A stretch of DNA of 34,778 bases, taken from contig CALVNN010000010.1 of assembly GCA_944349765.1 (NCBI GenBank), positions 1 to 34,778 on the forward strand, read 5' to 3'. Below, piece by piece: positions 24,216 to 32,847 of this stretch. The translations under genes and the position numbers were made by a program. Every line of letters begins with the position of its first letter. Positions within the stretch are counted from its first letter, which is position 1. Below the pieces are notes generated by a model. It saw only the letters and a list, made by a program, of their open reading frames with translations. It was not told where the DNA came from and made no database searches. Source of the DNA: an uncultured Clostridia bacterium (GTDB lineage Bacteria; Bacillota; Clostridia; Christensenellales; UBA1242).

Positions 24216-27003
24216 TTACTTTTTCCCCCACTTTTTGATTAACTTTTACTACAGTTTGAGCCTGCTCTAATGTAGCTTGTTTAGCCATAACTTCACTTAT
24301 CACTTGCTTGATATACATCTTATCGTCAATTAATTCTTTCTTCTTATAAGCACTTAATAATTGAGTAATATTCTTACCGGTACATTCTTCTGGATTCTTT
24401 TCAATCATTTCAGTAACGCCAACAATAGTTTCATTAATTATATTAAGCATTTCTTTTTGAATAGCACCAATTCTGCTTGTATTTACATCACTTGACTTCG
24501 CTTTAGCATTTAATTGAGTGTTAGTCATTACTTTTTTACTCTTAAATTTATTGATTTTAGATAGTTCTGGTATAGATTCTATATTATCAATAATCAAATC
24601 TTCATAAAAGCTCAATTGTGCATATAAATCATCTATCCTATCTTGAGAAGCTTTAGTGATCTTCTTACCTTCTACAGACTTCAATTTTTTATCAAGCTTG
24701 TTTTCTACATCAAGCTTCATCTTTTGGATATTACTATTAAAGCGTTTGAACATTGTAGTTCTAATCTTTTGCACTATATTAGTTGGCAAGCCTGTATTTT
24801 TCTTAACAACTCGTTCTTTATTAGTCTCGGTTGTTGATTCTGAGCTTATTATAGTCTCTTCTTTTGTGGTAACCTCGCTACTCGTTTCAGCTTTGTTTAA
24901 AGATTCAAGCTCGGTTTGACTAAATGAAGCTCTACCTTTAGAATCAATATAACATATTGGATCATTCTCCATTGAGGCAGATACAGTCTCTGTATAGACC
25001 TTGCTCTCAGTCTCACTCTTATTCACATAATCCTGAGTAACATCTACAATAGTTGCTTCACCCTCAATCACTCTATCTATGTCATCTTTTTCGTCAATAT
25101 TAGTAACAACATCAGCAAATGTGACATCCTTAATAATCTCAGGTTCTTCACAAGTACCAACAACTTCATTCACAATTTCTTGACGTTTTTCACTGATTTC
25201 GTTGATTTCTTGAGTTTTTTGCTTGGTCAACTCTTCTTCTTTTGCCTTTCTTGCTTTATATTCGGCATAAGAAATACCTAATCTTTGTGCTTCAGCTATT
25301 TGTTCTAGCATACTAAAACGCTTATCATTTTCGCTTTGAATATCACTAGTTGTATTAGCAATACCACTTGCTTGTTCTTGCGCTACTTTTTTAACGCTAG
25401 TTAAATCAAATTTACCCACTCTTTCAATAGAGTTGTATAGCACCATTGCATAGTCGTCATTTGTAGCTTTATCTGCTGGTATATCTCGTACCAAACCTGG
25501 TGTTAGATTTACCCTTCTCATACCTTCAGCTATTTGCTCTGGGGTGACACCTTTTCTCTTATAAAAGTCATAAGTCATCTCGTTAGCAATCTCTTGCACT
25601 ACCGGTATCAACCAACGTGCTTTAGGCTCATAGAATGCTGCTAATTTATTACCAAATTGAAATTCTAGACCTTGATCCAAACTCAAACTTACTTTCTTGC
25701 TGTATTGACCAAACTTAGTATAATCTTTGTCCTTATCAAAATCGTAAGCAAACATAGCATTTCTAGTCGCCATCATTGCAGCAACGTCAATCATATAAGA
25801 ATAATATCTCTTAGCGTTTGTCTTAGCGTGTCTACCGCCATTAGCATTGATGATTGAAGCAATATTCTTGATTCTCTGCCTAAATTCTTTTCGTGACGTC
25901 ATCTTTTTGAAATATGGTGCAATCAAAAGTGCTTTTTGAGTCTCCGCAAAAAGCTCATAATCATTAATTTTCACACGATTGATATCAGAATTTGGGTATT
26001 CTGGCTCTGGTGTAGGTATTAAATCCTTCGTACTATTAGAGAAGTGACGTCTATATCTACGAACAACCAATCTTCTAGGATCACTTTCAACCAAACCTTG
26101 TTTGTTTGTAGTAACATTATATATTACATCGTGATTATCTGTAAAATACCTAGGTGAAAACTCGCAATCTTTCTCAAAACACTTATACTCGTTGATAACA
26201 ATATCATAGCCATACAAATTTCCCAATTCTTTTAGATACTTATCAAAATTAGGAAAATCTTCGCCATCTCTAGAGAATAAAGGATATTTGGTCTTTCTAG
26301 AACGTAGCAACGGCGAATCCCATCTTATCTTGTAAATAGGCTGTAATACACCGCTCTTAAAGTACGACTTAGGTACTGCTGTCATTGTATCGTACAAAGC
26401 TTCTCTACCCTTACCCTCTACAGGCAACATATGCTTAGGTATAATAAACCCTCTTTGCATAGCTTCTTTACGCGTAAAACGTTGATCCCTATTATCCAAA
26501 TTAGGGTCAACTTTGGCACGCTCTTGTTGCATCTTAAGTACATACTCTGCTACTGTTGGTGCCTTTAATTTCTTTGTGCTTTTGCTTAGTTTGTTAGTTT
26601 GATTTACTACATATGTAACAAAAGGATGATACATGGTAGTCTCTTCACTGCCATTAGCATAATCTAATAATTGCTTGTAAAAAGTAGGCCTATCTATGAT
26701 ATAATCATCTTGAACCTTTAATTCCCTTTGTAACTCAGCAAAATCTTCCTCACTACCTGTATAAAGAGATAACAAGGTAATGATTTTATACTGCTCACTA
26801 ACATCATCCAATTTTACATCTGAAATATGCTTTGCAAATTGAGCCAACTCAGCACTAGAAAATTCATCTTCATCCATTGAACCTAGCATTTTATCCCCAA
26901 AATCCACACCTTGATTTAAAAGACCTAAATCAAAAGAAACGGCGTTAGTTGAATTAACATTGCCGGTTGATTCAACCTTAAAATCGTTGTCTTTCTTATT
27001 CAT
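24205..27003 (-). CDS. Large unknown cytoplasmic protein, 932 residues
   Basis: A soluble protein without membrane segments or recognised domains. The N-terminal about 530 residues are charged and look globular, with aromatic and Arg-rich pieces. The central and C-terminal parts have a Glu/Lys-rich coiled-coil-like stretch around 570-610 (EAQRLGISYAEYKARKAKEEEL) and then low-complexity Ser/Thr/Glu linkers. The last about 190 residues are helical. The frame can start 5 codons earlier at a GTG, but GGGAGGT is 7 nt before ATG 27003, so that start is used. It has a consensus promoter. It could be a phage-like, structural or scaffold protein; function unknown. Confidence 0.65.
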   Translation of the reverse strand: MNKKDNDFKVESTGNVNSTNAVSFDLGLLNQGVDFGDKMLGSMDEDEFSSAELAQFAKHISDVKLDDVSEQYKIITLLSLYTGSEEDFAELQRELKVQDDYIIDRPTFYKQLLDYANGSEETTMYHPFVTYVVNQTNKLSKSTKKLKAPTVAEYVLKMQQERAKVDPNLDNRDQRFTRKEAMQRGFIIPKHMLPVEGKGREALYDTMTAVPKSYFKSGVLQPIYKIRWDSPLLRSRKTKYPLFSRDGEDFPNFDKYLKELGNLYGYDIVINEYKCFEKDCEFSPRYFTDNHDVIYNVTTNKQGLVESDPRRLVVRRYRRHFSNSTKDLIPTPEPEYPNSDINRVKINDYELFAETQKALLIAPYFKKMTSRKEFRQRIKNIASIINANGGRHAKTNAKRYYSYMIDVAAMMATRNAMFAYDFDKDKDYTKFGQYSKKVSLSLDQGLEFQFGNKLAAFYEPKARWLIPVVQEIANEMTYDFYKRKGVTPEQIAEGMRRVNLTPGLVRDIPADKATNDDYAMVLYNSIERVGKFDLTSVKKVAQEQASGIANTTSDIQSENDKRFSMLEQIAEAQRLGISYAEYKARKAKEEELTKQKTQEINEISEKRQEIVNEVVGTCEEPEIIKDVTFADVVTNIDEKDDIDRVIEGEATIVDVTQDYVNKSETESKVYTETVSASMENDPICYIDSKGRASFSQTELESLNKAETSSEVTTKEETIISSESTTETNKERVVKKNTGLPTNIVQKIRTTMFKRFNSNIQKMKLDVENKLDKKLKSVEGKKITKASQDRIDDLYAQLSFYEDLIIDNIESIPELSKINKFKSKKVMTNTQLNAKAKSSDVNTSRIGAIQKEMLNIINETIVGVTEMIEKNPEECTGKNITQLLSAYKKKELIDDKMYIKQVISEVMAKQATLEQAQTVVKVNQKVGEKVNDR

Positions 27004-27033
27004 AACAAGACCTCCCACTATCTTTTCAACTAT

Positions 27034-27063
27034 AGTATACCACTAAACACCAAAAAATGTCAA
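27034..27063 (-). promoter_or_regulatory. Promoter of the 932-residue gene
   Basis: Consensus TTGACA (27063-27058), an 18-bp spacer and TATACT (27039-27034), extended by TGG. Confidence 0.7.
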
Positions 27064-27148
27064 TACTAAATATTTATTTTATTTAAAGACAAAATAAATT
27101 ACTAGTATTAAATTTACAATTAAAATGCTAAAAATGAAGGCTATTTAA

Positions 27149-27178
27149 TAAAAAAAAGGCTGTATATTACAACAACCT
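27149..27178 (-). terminator. Terminator after lysS
   Basis: AGGTTGT (27178-27172) pairs with ACAGCCT (27163-27157) with one wobble and is followed by a run of T on the minus strand. It lies just after the lysS stop. Confidence 0.75.
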
Positions 27179-27180
27179 CA

Positions 27181-28659
27181 TTATTTCATAATAGGGAAAA
27201 ATACTACGTCTCTTATGCTTTCTACATCATAGATCATCATCATTAGTCTATCAATTCCCATACCAAGTCCGCTAATTGGTGGCATACCATGCTCCATAGC
27301 CAAAATAAAGTCCTCATCTACATCCATAGCTTCTTCATCACCTAAAGCTTTATTCCTTGCTTGCTCTTCTAAAGTCTCTCTTTGGATGATAGGGTCAACA
27401 AGCTCTGAATAACACTTACACATCTCCACACCATCTATAAGTAGTTGGAACATCTCAAGTGATTTTGGACTATCATCAAAAGGTCTAGCAAGAGGCACTA
27501 GTGATGCTGGATAGTTAAATAGTATTGTAGGTTCAACTATATACGGACGGATCTTCCTTTTGTACATATAGTCTATAACAGAGCCCAAACTAACCAAATC
27601 TTTCAATTCGCCCTCTGTGAACAATCCGCGTTTTACCGCTTCAGACTTCAAAGCCTCTGCATCATCATAATCTAGAACATTGAAGCCAAGCATATCATTT
27701 AAAGTCTTTGTGTAGTCTATTCTATTGATTTCTTCTGGAATATAGTATTTTTTGCCGTCTTTCATTACTCTAGGCTCACCAACGACTTCGGTTAGTAAAG
27801 CTCTTATAAATTTGGTAAAGAATTTGATATTATCCTCAAAGCACCAATAACTAGCATACCATTCTACTTGCGTAAACTCCTGTAAATGCTGAGAGTCCAT
27901 ACCTTCATTTCTAAAGCATTTAGCTATCTCAAATACTCTATCAAAACCACCAGCTACAACCTGCTTCAAATACGTCTCTGGTGCAATACGCAAATTACAT
28001 TCCTTATCCAAAGCATTATGCTTAGTTAAGAATGGTTTAGCGCTAGCACCACAAACCGCACTTTGGATAATAGGGGTCTCCACTTCTATAAAGCCGTTAT
28101 CTTGCAAGTACTTACGGATAAATGCTATGACCTTACTACGCCCAAGCAGTATCTCACGTTCTTTTTCGTTGGTTATTAAATCTAGATAACGCTGTCTAAA
28201 ACGTAAATCCGTATCCTGTATACCGTGGAATTTATCAGGTAAAGGCTTTATTGCCTTGCTTAATAATTTATAACTTTGTGTACGAATAGTGATTTCTCCT
28301 GTGTGAGTATGATAGATCTCACCAGTTACGCCTATATAATCACCTAAATCAATATTTTGTTTAAAGAAATTGTAATCCTCTTCACTAAGTTCATTACGAC
28401 CAAGACTTACTTGAATACGAGCTTTAACATTCTGTATATGAATAAATGCTAATTTGCCCATAACTCTTTTAAAGATAACTCTGCCAGCGGTCGCTACTTT
28501 TTCGCCGTCTTTTAACAAAGTTGCACCCAAGATATCGGTTGTACATTCGTACCTTTGTGCATATGGATTGATTCCAGCTTCTTTGAGTGCTTTTACTTTG
28601 GCTCTACGAATATCTTCTTCTTTGTACAAATCAGTATCACTTAAAAATTCATTTGCCAT
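27181..28659 (-). CDS. lysS: Lysyl-tRNA synthetase, class II
   Basis: A 492-residue enzyme charging tRNA-Lys. It has an N-terminal OB-fold anticodon-binding domain (about 50-150, with GRVIFKRVMGKLAF) and a class II core with motif 1 (FIEVETPII), motif 2 (FRNEG) and motif 3 (LGMGIDRLMMMI). The normal HNPEFT after motif 2 reads HLQEFT here, followed by QVEWYASYW rather than ExYxAY. The expected GGAAARPF reads CGASAKPF. These are unusual but do not remove the visible catalytic residues. It follows yidC after 92 bp containing a hairpin just upstream of its AAGGAG site. Confidence 0.92.
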   Translation of the reverse strand: MANEFLSDTDLYKEEDIRRAKVKALKEAGINPYAQRYECTTDILGATLLKDGEKVATAGRVIFKRVMGKLAFIHIQNVKARIQVSLGRNELSEEDYNFFKQNIDLGDYIGVTGEIYHTHTGEITIRTQSYKLLSKAIKPLPDKFHGIQDTDLRFRQRYLDLITNEKEREILLGRSKVIAFIRKYLQDNGFIEVETPIIQSAVCGASAKPFLTKHNALDKECNLRIAPETYLKQVVAGGFDRVFEIAKCFRNEGMDSQHLQEFTQVEWYASYWCFEDNIKFFTKFIRALLTEVVGEPRVMKDGKKYYIPEEINRIDYTKTLNDMLGFNVLDYDDAEALKSEAVKRGLFTEGELKDLVSLGSVIDYMYKRKIRPYIVEPTILFNYPASLVPLARPFDDSPKSLEMFQLLIDGVEMCKCYSELVDPIIQRETLEEQARNKALGDEEAMDVDEDFILAMEHGMPPISGLGMGIDRLMMMIYDVESIRDVVFFPIMK

Positions 28660-28671
28660 TTGTGTCTCCTT

Positions 28672-28698
28672 TTAGACGAATATAGAATTATCGTCTAA
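28672..28698 (-). promoter_or_regulatory. Hairpin directly upstream of lysS ribosome-binding site
   Basis: TTAGACGA (28698-28691 on the minus strand) pairs perfectly with TCGTCTAA (28679-28672), ending at the base before AAAAGGAG of lysS. There is no T run, so it is not a simple terminator; it may affect translation or mRNA processing between yidC and lysS. Confidence 0.4.
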
Positions 28699-28751
28699 TA
28701 AATAATTTTTTATAATAGTAAAATGATTTATTATTGCTACAATGTAATATA

Positions 28752-29948
28752 TTACTTAAACTTTTCAATTTTATAGTCTACTAAAACTTCATTCTCACTC
28801 TTTTTCTTTTTGTGTTTATCCATAGCATCAAAAATCAAATTGAATAATGGAGTAACTATCATCGCCATCAAAGCATTCACACATACATATAGTGCAAAAA
28901 TTGCGTTGGTTGATAATGTAAATATGATCATAATAGCAGGTAAGAATATCATTAAGAATTTATTGCCAGGTATCTTTTGGCTATCGTCTTTCTTTTTAAA
29001 TGCTCCAGTCATAATAAGTTGACTTAATAAGGTAATAGCACCAGAAAGTACTATCAATATATAATAACCATTCCAACCTGGATGAGCCTCCACAACTTTT
29101 GCCATTACGTCGTTGTATTGTTCTTCGGTAAGTGCTGTATCGTTATTACCCGACATACTCTTGTATTCATTGTAGGTTGGGACACTACTTGTTGCTGTAT
29201 CACCTTTCCACACGTTCTTTACCCATAGCCAACTCTCAGTTACTTCACCACTATCCCAAAGCTCAAGTACTGCCTCTTGTGCTTCTTCTTTGTTGCCAGT
29301 TGCAAGTATACTATTAAGATAAGCAGTATCTGCTAAGTCATTTAAATATTCCGTTCTTGCTGTAGTTGCCTCTTCTGTAGTCTTACCTTCAGCAATCAAA
29401 TCATTATAAAGCTTGTCAGCATTTGCTATATTCTCTGAGCTATTTAACGCTTCTTGTCTACTAGCTTCCGCTTGAGTAAGATCAGCTGTAGAGGTCATAC
29501 TCTCAATATATTGATTATTTAAAGCTTCAAATTGATTGGATATTTGTTTGTTTGCTATAGTACCTAATGAAGCAAATAACGTAAAGAAAACTACCATTGT
29601 AATGGCCATATTTAGTACCATTACCAAGCACGAACCCATAACGTTGTAGTTATGTTTTTTGAATACTTCCATTTGCTTTTCATTAAGCTTTTGTTGCATC
29701 TTGTCAGGCTGGTTTACGTATTTTGCCTTGATCTTTTCTAGTTCAGGTTGAACAATTTTTTGCATTTCTGCATTTTTTCTAGCACTACGCCTCTGAAAAA
29801 AGTCCAACGGCAATAAACATATCTTAAGCGCAATGGTGAATACAATAATTGTCCAACCATAATTGCCAATAAAGTCGTAAAACCATCCTATAATACTGCC
29901 CCAAAATCCTGTATTCCAGACTTCCATTAATAAACCTATAATATCCAT
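28752..29948 (-). CDS. yidC: Membrane protein insertase YidC, with enlarged outer loop
   Basis: A 398-residue Oxa1/YidC/Alb3-type insertase that places proteins in the cytoplasmic membrane. The first conserved membrane segment is at about 30-49, with GWTIIVFTIALKICLLPL, where the groove Arg of typical Gram-positive YidC is replaced by Lys42. A cytoplasmic helical hairpin follows (about 51-103) with QPELEKIKAKY. Membrane segments then lie at 104-128, 291-313, 331-350 and about 352-372. Between 129 and 290 sits a long, acidic, helical extracellular loop of about 160 residues, larger than usual. No lipobox is visible. It overlaps the 3' end of yidD by 13 nt. Confidence 0.9.
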   Translation of the reverse strand: MDIIGLLMEVWNTGFWGSIIGWFYDFIGNYGWTIIVFTIALKICLLPLDFFQRRSARKNAEMQKIVQPELEKIKAKYVNQPDKMQQKLNEKQMEVFKKHNYNVMGSCLVMVLNMAITMVVFFTLFASLGTIANKQISNQFEALNNQYIESMTSTADLTQAEASRQEALNSSENIANADKLYNDLIAEGKTTEEATTARTEYLNDLADTAYLNSILATGNKEEAQEAVLELWDSGEVTESWLWVKNVWKGDTATSSVPTYNEYKSMSGNNDTALTEEQYNDVMAKVVEAHPGWNGYYILIVLSGAITLLSQLIMTGAFKKKDDSQKIPGNKFLMIFLPAIMIIFTLSTNAIFALYVCVNALMAMIVTPLFNLIFDAMDKHKKKKSENEVLVDYKIEKFK

Positions 29949-30208
29949 TTAAAATCTCCCTTAATATCTTCCGGCACTCTATCAGTCCCACCTTCGTGGT
30001 TAGGTGCACACCGCATAATCCGCTTAAAAGTTAAATAACTGCCTTTTATTATACCAAATCGTTTAATACATAGCAAGCCAAAAGTTGAACAACTTGGTCG
30101 ATAAATGCACATATTTGGCAAAAGAGGGGAAATACACCCCTTATAAAAATAAATTAGACCCATAGCTAAGTATTTAAATGGTAGTCCTAATATTTTAAAT
30201 ACTTTCAT
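29936..30208 (-). CDS. yidD: Membrane protein insertion efficiency factor YidD
   Basis: A 90-residue protein of the YidD (UPF0161) family. Motifs are FYKGCISPLLPNMCIYRPSCS and a later MRCAPNHEGG, near-universal in the family (C-x-F/Y-xPSCS). An amphipathic N-terminal helix associates with the membrane. It overlaps rnpA by 14 nt and yidC by 13 nt, showing tight operon packing. It helps YidC-dependent insertion (family knowledge). Confidence 0.94.
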   Translation of the reverse strand: MKVFKILGLPFKYLAMGLIYFYKGCISPLLPNMCIYRPSCSTFGLLCIKRFGIIKGSYLTFKRIMRCAPNHEGGTDRVPEDIKGDFKWIL

Positions 30209-30542
30209 TTAGTAAATTACCTTTCTTCAAAACATACTTCAATTCTTTCTTAATCTCTAAAAAATCAAGATTAATTATACTAGGTCTAACTACTATGACG
30301 TAATTGTATTTTTGATTTAAATCTTTTAACAAAGATCTTAATATAGCCCTGAGACGTCGTTTAACCTTATTTCTTACGACGGCATCTCCTATTTTGTTAT
30401 TTACGGTAATCCCAATCTTGATAGGCTTTAACTTTGTCGGAGCAAATACAACGGTAATATTAGCTGAACTTACCTTTTCACCTTTTTTGTAAATATATTG
30501 AAAATATTTATTTTTTGTCAGTCTATTTTCTTTGCTTAGCAT
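30195..30542 (-). CDS. rnpA: Ribonuclease P protein component
   Basis: A 115-residue basic protein cofactor of RNase P, processing tRNA 5' ends. It starts with LSKENRLTKNKYFQYIYKKG, and the conserved basic block KIGDAVVRNKVKRRLR is the RNase P signature (R-N-x-x-K-R-x-x-R). The frame extends 10 codons upstream to 30572, but ATG 30542 follows AAGGAAG closely and matches the family start. It lies between rpmH and yidD. Confidence 0.95.
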   Translation of the reverse strand: MLSKENRLTKNKYFQYIYKKGEKVSSANITVVFAPTKLKPIKIGITVNNKIGDAVVRNKVKRRLRAILRSLLKDLNQKYNYVIVVRPSIINLDFLEIKKELKYVLKKGNLLNESI

Positions 30543-30577
30543 AATTACTTCCTTTTTAAAGTATTGATACAATAAAA

Positions 30578-30608
30578 TTAGAACACCCTTAATTAAAAAG
30601 TGTTCTAA
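30578..30608 (-). terminator. Hairpin between rpmH and rnpA
   Basis: TTAGAACAC (minus-strand 5' arm, 30608-30600) pairs perfectly with GTGTTCTAA (30586-30578) across a 13-nt loop, followed by TTTTATTG. The T run is short, so it may be a weak attenuator or a processing site that lowers rnpA relative to rpmH. Confidence 0.5.
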
Positions 30609-30637
30609 TTAACTTTAAATAAGAGGTTGTCTAACGC

Positions 30638-30772
30638 TTAAGCAGACAATTTAGCTCTGCCTCTATCTCTTCTCTTCTTCAAAACTCTTCTACCACTAGC
30701 TGTCTTCATTCTAGCACGGAAACCGTGAACTTTTTTTCTATGACGCCTATTAGGTTGATATGTTCTTTTCAT
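30638..30772 (-). CDS. rpmH: 50S ribosomal protein L34
   Basis: A 44-residue very basic ribosomal protein, read as [20 protein letters not shown] at its start, with the typical RMKTASGR and [13 protein letters not shown] parts. AAGGAG precedes the ATG and a consensus promoter lies upstream. It heads the rpmH-rnpA-yidD-yidC group. Confidence 0.97.
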   Translation of the reverse strand: MKRTYQPNRRHRKKVHGFRARMKTASGRRVLKKRRDRGRAKLSA

Positions 30773-30815
30773 ACAGTATCTCCTTTTAAATTCTTTCAAA
30801 TAAACAATTGATAGT

Positions 30816-30844
30816 AGTATACCTTAAAACTTAAAATATGTCAA
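30816..30844 (-). promoter_or_regulatory. Promoter of rpmH
   Basis: TTGACA (30844-30839), a 17-bp spacer and TATACT (30821-30816) on the minus strand, about 45 bp before ATG 30772. Confidence 0.8.
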
Positions 30845-30881
30845 TAAAAATCTATCAATTTAAGTGTAAACAATAGTGCAA

Positions 30882-31265
30882 TTATTGCATTTCTCCATAC
30901 AGTACTCGTTTATCACCACGATTTTTCTCTACTGCGTCGTTTAGCATAGTTCTTACCTTGTAAGGGTTCTTAACTTTTTGTAAAATAAGTTCCTGACAAC
31001 TAGCATCGTCGCAATGCACAGTAACTGTTCCTACGCCAAAAATCTTATCAAAAAATGTTTGGTACACTGATATGTCATCTATTCTATATACGTGAATCTC
31101 TTCAACGTGAGTAGTGAGTAAGCCTTTTTCACAAAATAATTTGCACCATTTACCAGGTTTGTCTATGTATGCATATCTGGTAAACGATATAGGCATACCG
31201 AGGTATCTTTTTCTATCTTTCCAAATAACGTTTATATCTTTTTCATTTTTTATAATATTCATCAT
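30882..31265 (-). CDS. Bacterial PH-domain protein (bPH2/YdbT-like)
   Basis: A 127-residue soluble protein with the strand pattern of the bPH2 fold: MPISFTRYAYI, LFCEKGLLTTHVEEIHVYRIDDISVYQTFFDKIFGVGTVTV (read in pieces), then a helix at the end. The IDDISVYQT and FGVGTVTVHCDDA pieces are characteristic of the YdbS/YdbT-type PH domains. There is no membrane segment, unlike many bPH2 proteins, so it probably acts as a binding module. It sits between rsmI and rpmH on the same strand, 35 nt after rsmI. Function unknown. Confidence 0.7.
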   Translation of the reverse strand: MMNIIKNEKDINVIWKDRKRYLGMPISFTRYAYIDKPGKWCKLFCEKGLLTTHVEEIHVYRIDDISVYQTFFDKIFGVGTVTVHCDDASCQELILQKVKNPYKVRTMLNDAVEKNRGDKRVLYGEMQ

Positions 31266-31300
31266 ATATTTTGACCTCTCAATATAATAATATTATTATA

Positions 31301-32122
31301 CTATTTTTCGTGTTTTTTGTCAATGATACTTTTATAAATAACGGATTTAGACACCCCTCTATCTTTTGCCACCATCTTAAGCGCTGTCTTCTCATCAATT
31401 CCCATTTCTACATACTTTTGCAAATGTTCCTCTATGCTAATATTTGCATAATCTATTTTATTGTTACACCCCTCTACTACAAGAACATACTCACCACGTG
31501 GCTCAATAGTCGGTATATTGCTTAAGTCAAATTCAAAGTATTTTTCATGTATCTTTGTTAATTCATTACAAAGCACGGCTTTACGTTTACCAAGACAATT
31601 AGCTATTATCATCAAATCTTCATTTAGATTGTGTGGAGCTAAATAAAAGATAAGTGTACACTCCAACTCTTTATATTTATTTAATTCTTCGGTTTTTTTG
31701 GACTTGTTTCCATGCAAAAATCCAACAAAACAAAATTTTTCGGTATTCAATCCGCTAGCTATCAATGCATTAATTCCAGCGCAAGCACCCGGTACAGGCG
31801 TTACCTCAAAACCTTCATCCCTTAATGTGCTTATAAGTATATACCCAGGGTCGCTTATAAGCGGTGTACCAGCATCAGATATTAATGCAATGTTTTTGCC
31901 TTCTTCAAGCCAGTTAATAATTTTATTAATGCTGGCTTTTTCATTAAATTTATGAAAAGGCTGTAAGTTCTTTTTGATTTCGTATTCATTTAAAAGCTTT
32001 AATGAATGCAACGGATTTTCACATATGATAATATCTACATATCTAAGCACCTCAATAGCCCTAAAAGTAATGTCCTTTAGATTGCCAATAGGTGTGGCTA
32101 CTATATATAGTTTACCTCTCAT
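31301..32122 (-). CDS. rsmI: 16S rRNA (cytidine-1402 2'-O)-methyltransferase RsmI
   Basis: A 273-residue SAM-dependent methyltransferase of the tetrapyrrole-methylase fold that modifies C1402 of 16S rRNA. ATPIGNLKDITFRA (9-22) and ISDAGTPLISDPG (81-93) form the SAM-binding site, VPGACAGINALIASG follows, and GEYVLVVEG ends the core. The usual EDTR-type sequence at 35-39 reads ENPLHS, a variation. It overlaps the upstream trmN-like gene by 4 nt. Confidence 0.93.
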   Translation of the reverse strand: MRGKLYIVATPIGNLKDITFRAIEVLRYVDIIICENPLHSLKLLNEYEIKKNLQPFHKFNEKASINKIINWLEEGKNIALISDAGTPLISDPGYILISTLRDEGFEVTPVPGACAGINALIASGLNTEKFCFVGFLHGNKSKKTEELNKYKELECTLIFYLAPHNLNEDLMIIANCLGKRKAVLCNELTKIHEKYFEFDLSNIPTIEPRGEYVLVVEGCNNKIDYANISIEEHLQKYVEMGIDEKTALKMVAKDRGVSKSVIYKSIIDKKHEK

Positions 32123-32847
32123 AGCTTCTCCTTATTATATATTTCACGTACTTCAGCAGTATAAGTACCATCTGCGTTATTCATAATCAGCGTTGGTAGC
32201 ACCTCTGTACCATAACCACCCTGTTTTACAAATCTAAACAATGCTAGGTGCGCAGAGGTATTATCAAAGCTTTGCACCAATCTTAATGTCTTGAGTCTAA
32301 AGCCAAATTTACTAGCCACTTCTATAATTTCGCCTAGACGTGAAGCTTGATGCACTAGCCTTAATTCACCTTTTTCTTTTAAAATTTTGCTAGCCGAATG
32401 TACTATTTCTTCTAAATTCACCTCGACTTCATGCCTAGAAATTCGTTGATTATCCGATTCATTCGGCTTGCAAGTACCTTTTTTGCTGTATGGCGGATTA
32501 CACACCACTACATCAACGCTATTTAATCCAAAAATCTTATCAGCATTTTGTATTTTATCATTTATAATTTCTATTTTATCTTGCATTTTGTTGAGTTCTA
32601 CGCTACGCTTAGCCATATTACTCATAACTTTTTGGATTTCTAAGCCATATACTTTTTTTGCTTTAGATTTGTAAGCTATAAGCAACGCTATCACACCGCT
32701 ACCCGTACCAAAGTCCACGACGATGGCATTATTTTTTATTTTATAAAAGTTAGCTAATAATACAGCATCTGACGTAAATGCATACAATTCATCATTTTGA
32801 TAAATTTTAAGTCCACCTATTTGTAAATCATCTATTCTATCTTTCAT
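32119..32847 (-). CDS. tRNA1(Val) A37 N6-methyltransferase-like (TrmN6/YfiC)
   Basis: A 242-residue Rossmann-fold SAM methyltransferase. VVDFGTGSGVIALL (43-56) is motif I and CNPPY (116-120) is the adenine N6-specific motif. The order holB-ricT-trmN-rsmI matches Bacillus yaaT-yabB-yabC, supporting the YfiC/TrmN6 assignment, whose substrate is A37 of tRNA1(Val). It overlaps ricT upstream (11 nt) and rsmI downstream (4 nt). Confidence 0.86.
   Translation of the reverse strand: MKDRIDDLQIGGLKIYQNDELYAFTSDAVLLANFYKIKNNAIVVDFGTGSGVIALLIAYKSKAKKVYGLEIQKVMSNMAKRSVELNKMQDKIEIINDKIQNADKIFGLNSVDVVVCNPPYSKKGTCKPNESDNQRISRHEVEVNLEEIVHSASKILKEKGELRLVHQASRLGEIIEVASKFGFRLKTLRLVQSFDNTSAHLALFRFVKQGGYGTEVLPTLIMNNADGTYTAEVREIYNKEKL

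Noticed and set aside
27149..28700. T-box control of lysS or alaS
   Set aside because: No specifier-loop or antiterminator TGGNACCGCG-type sequence is visible upstream of either synthetase.
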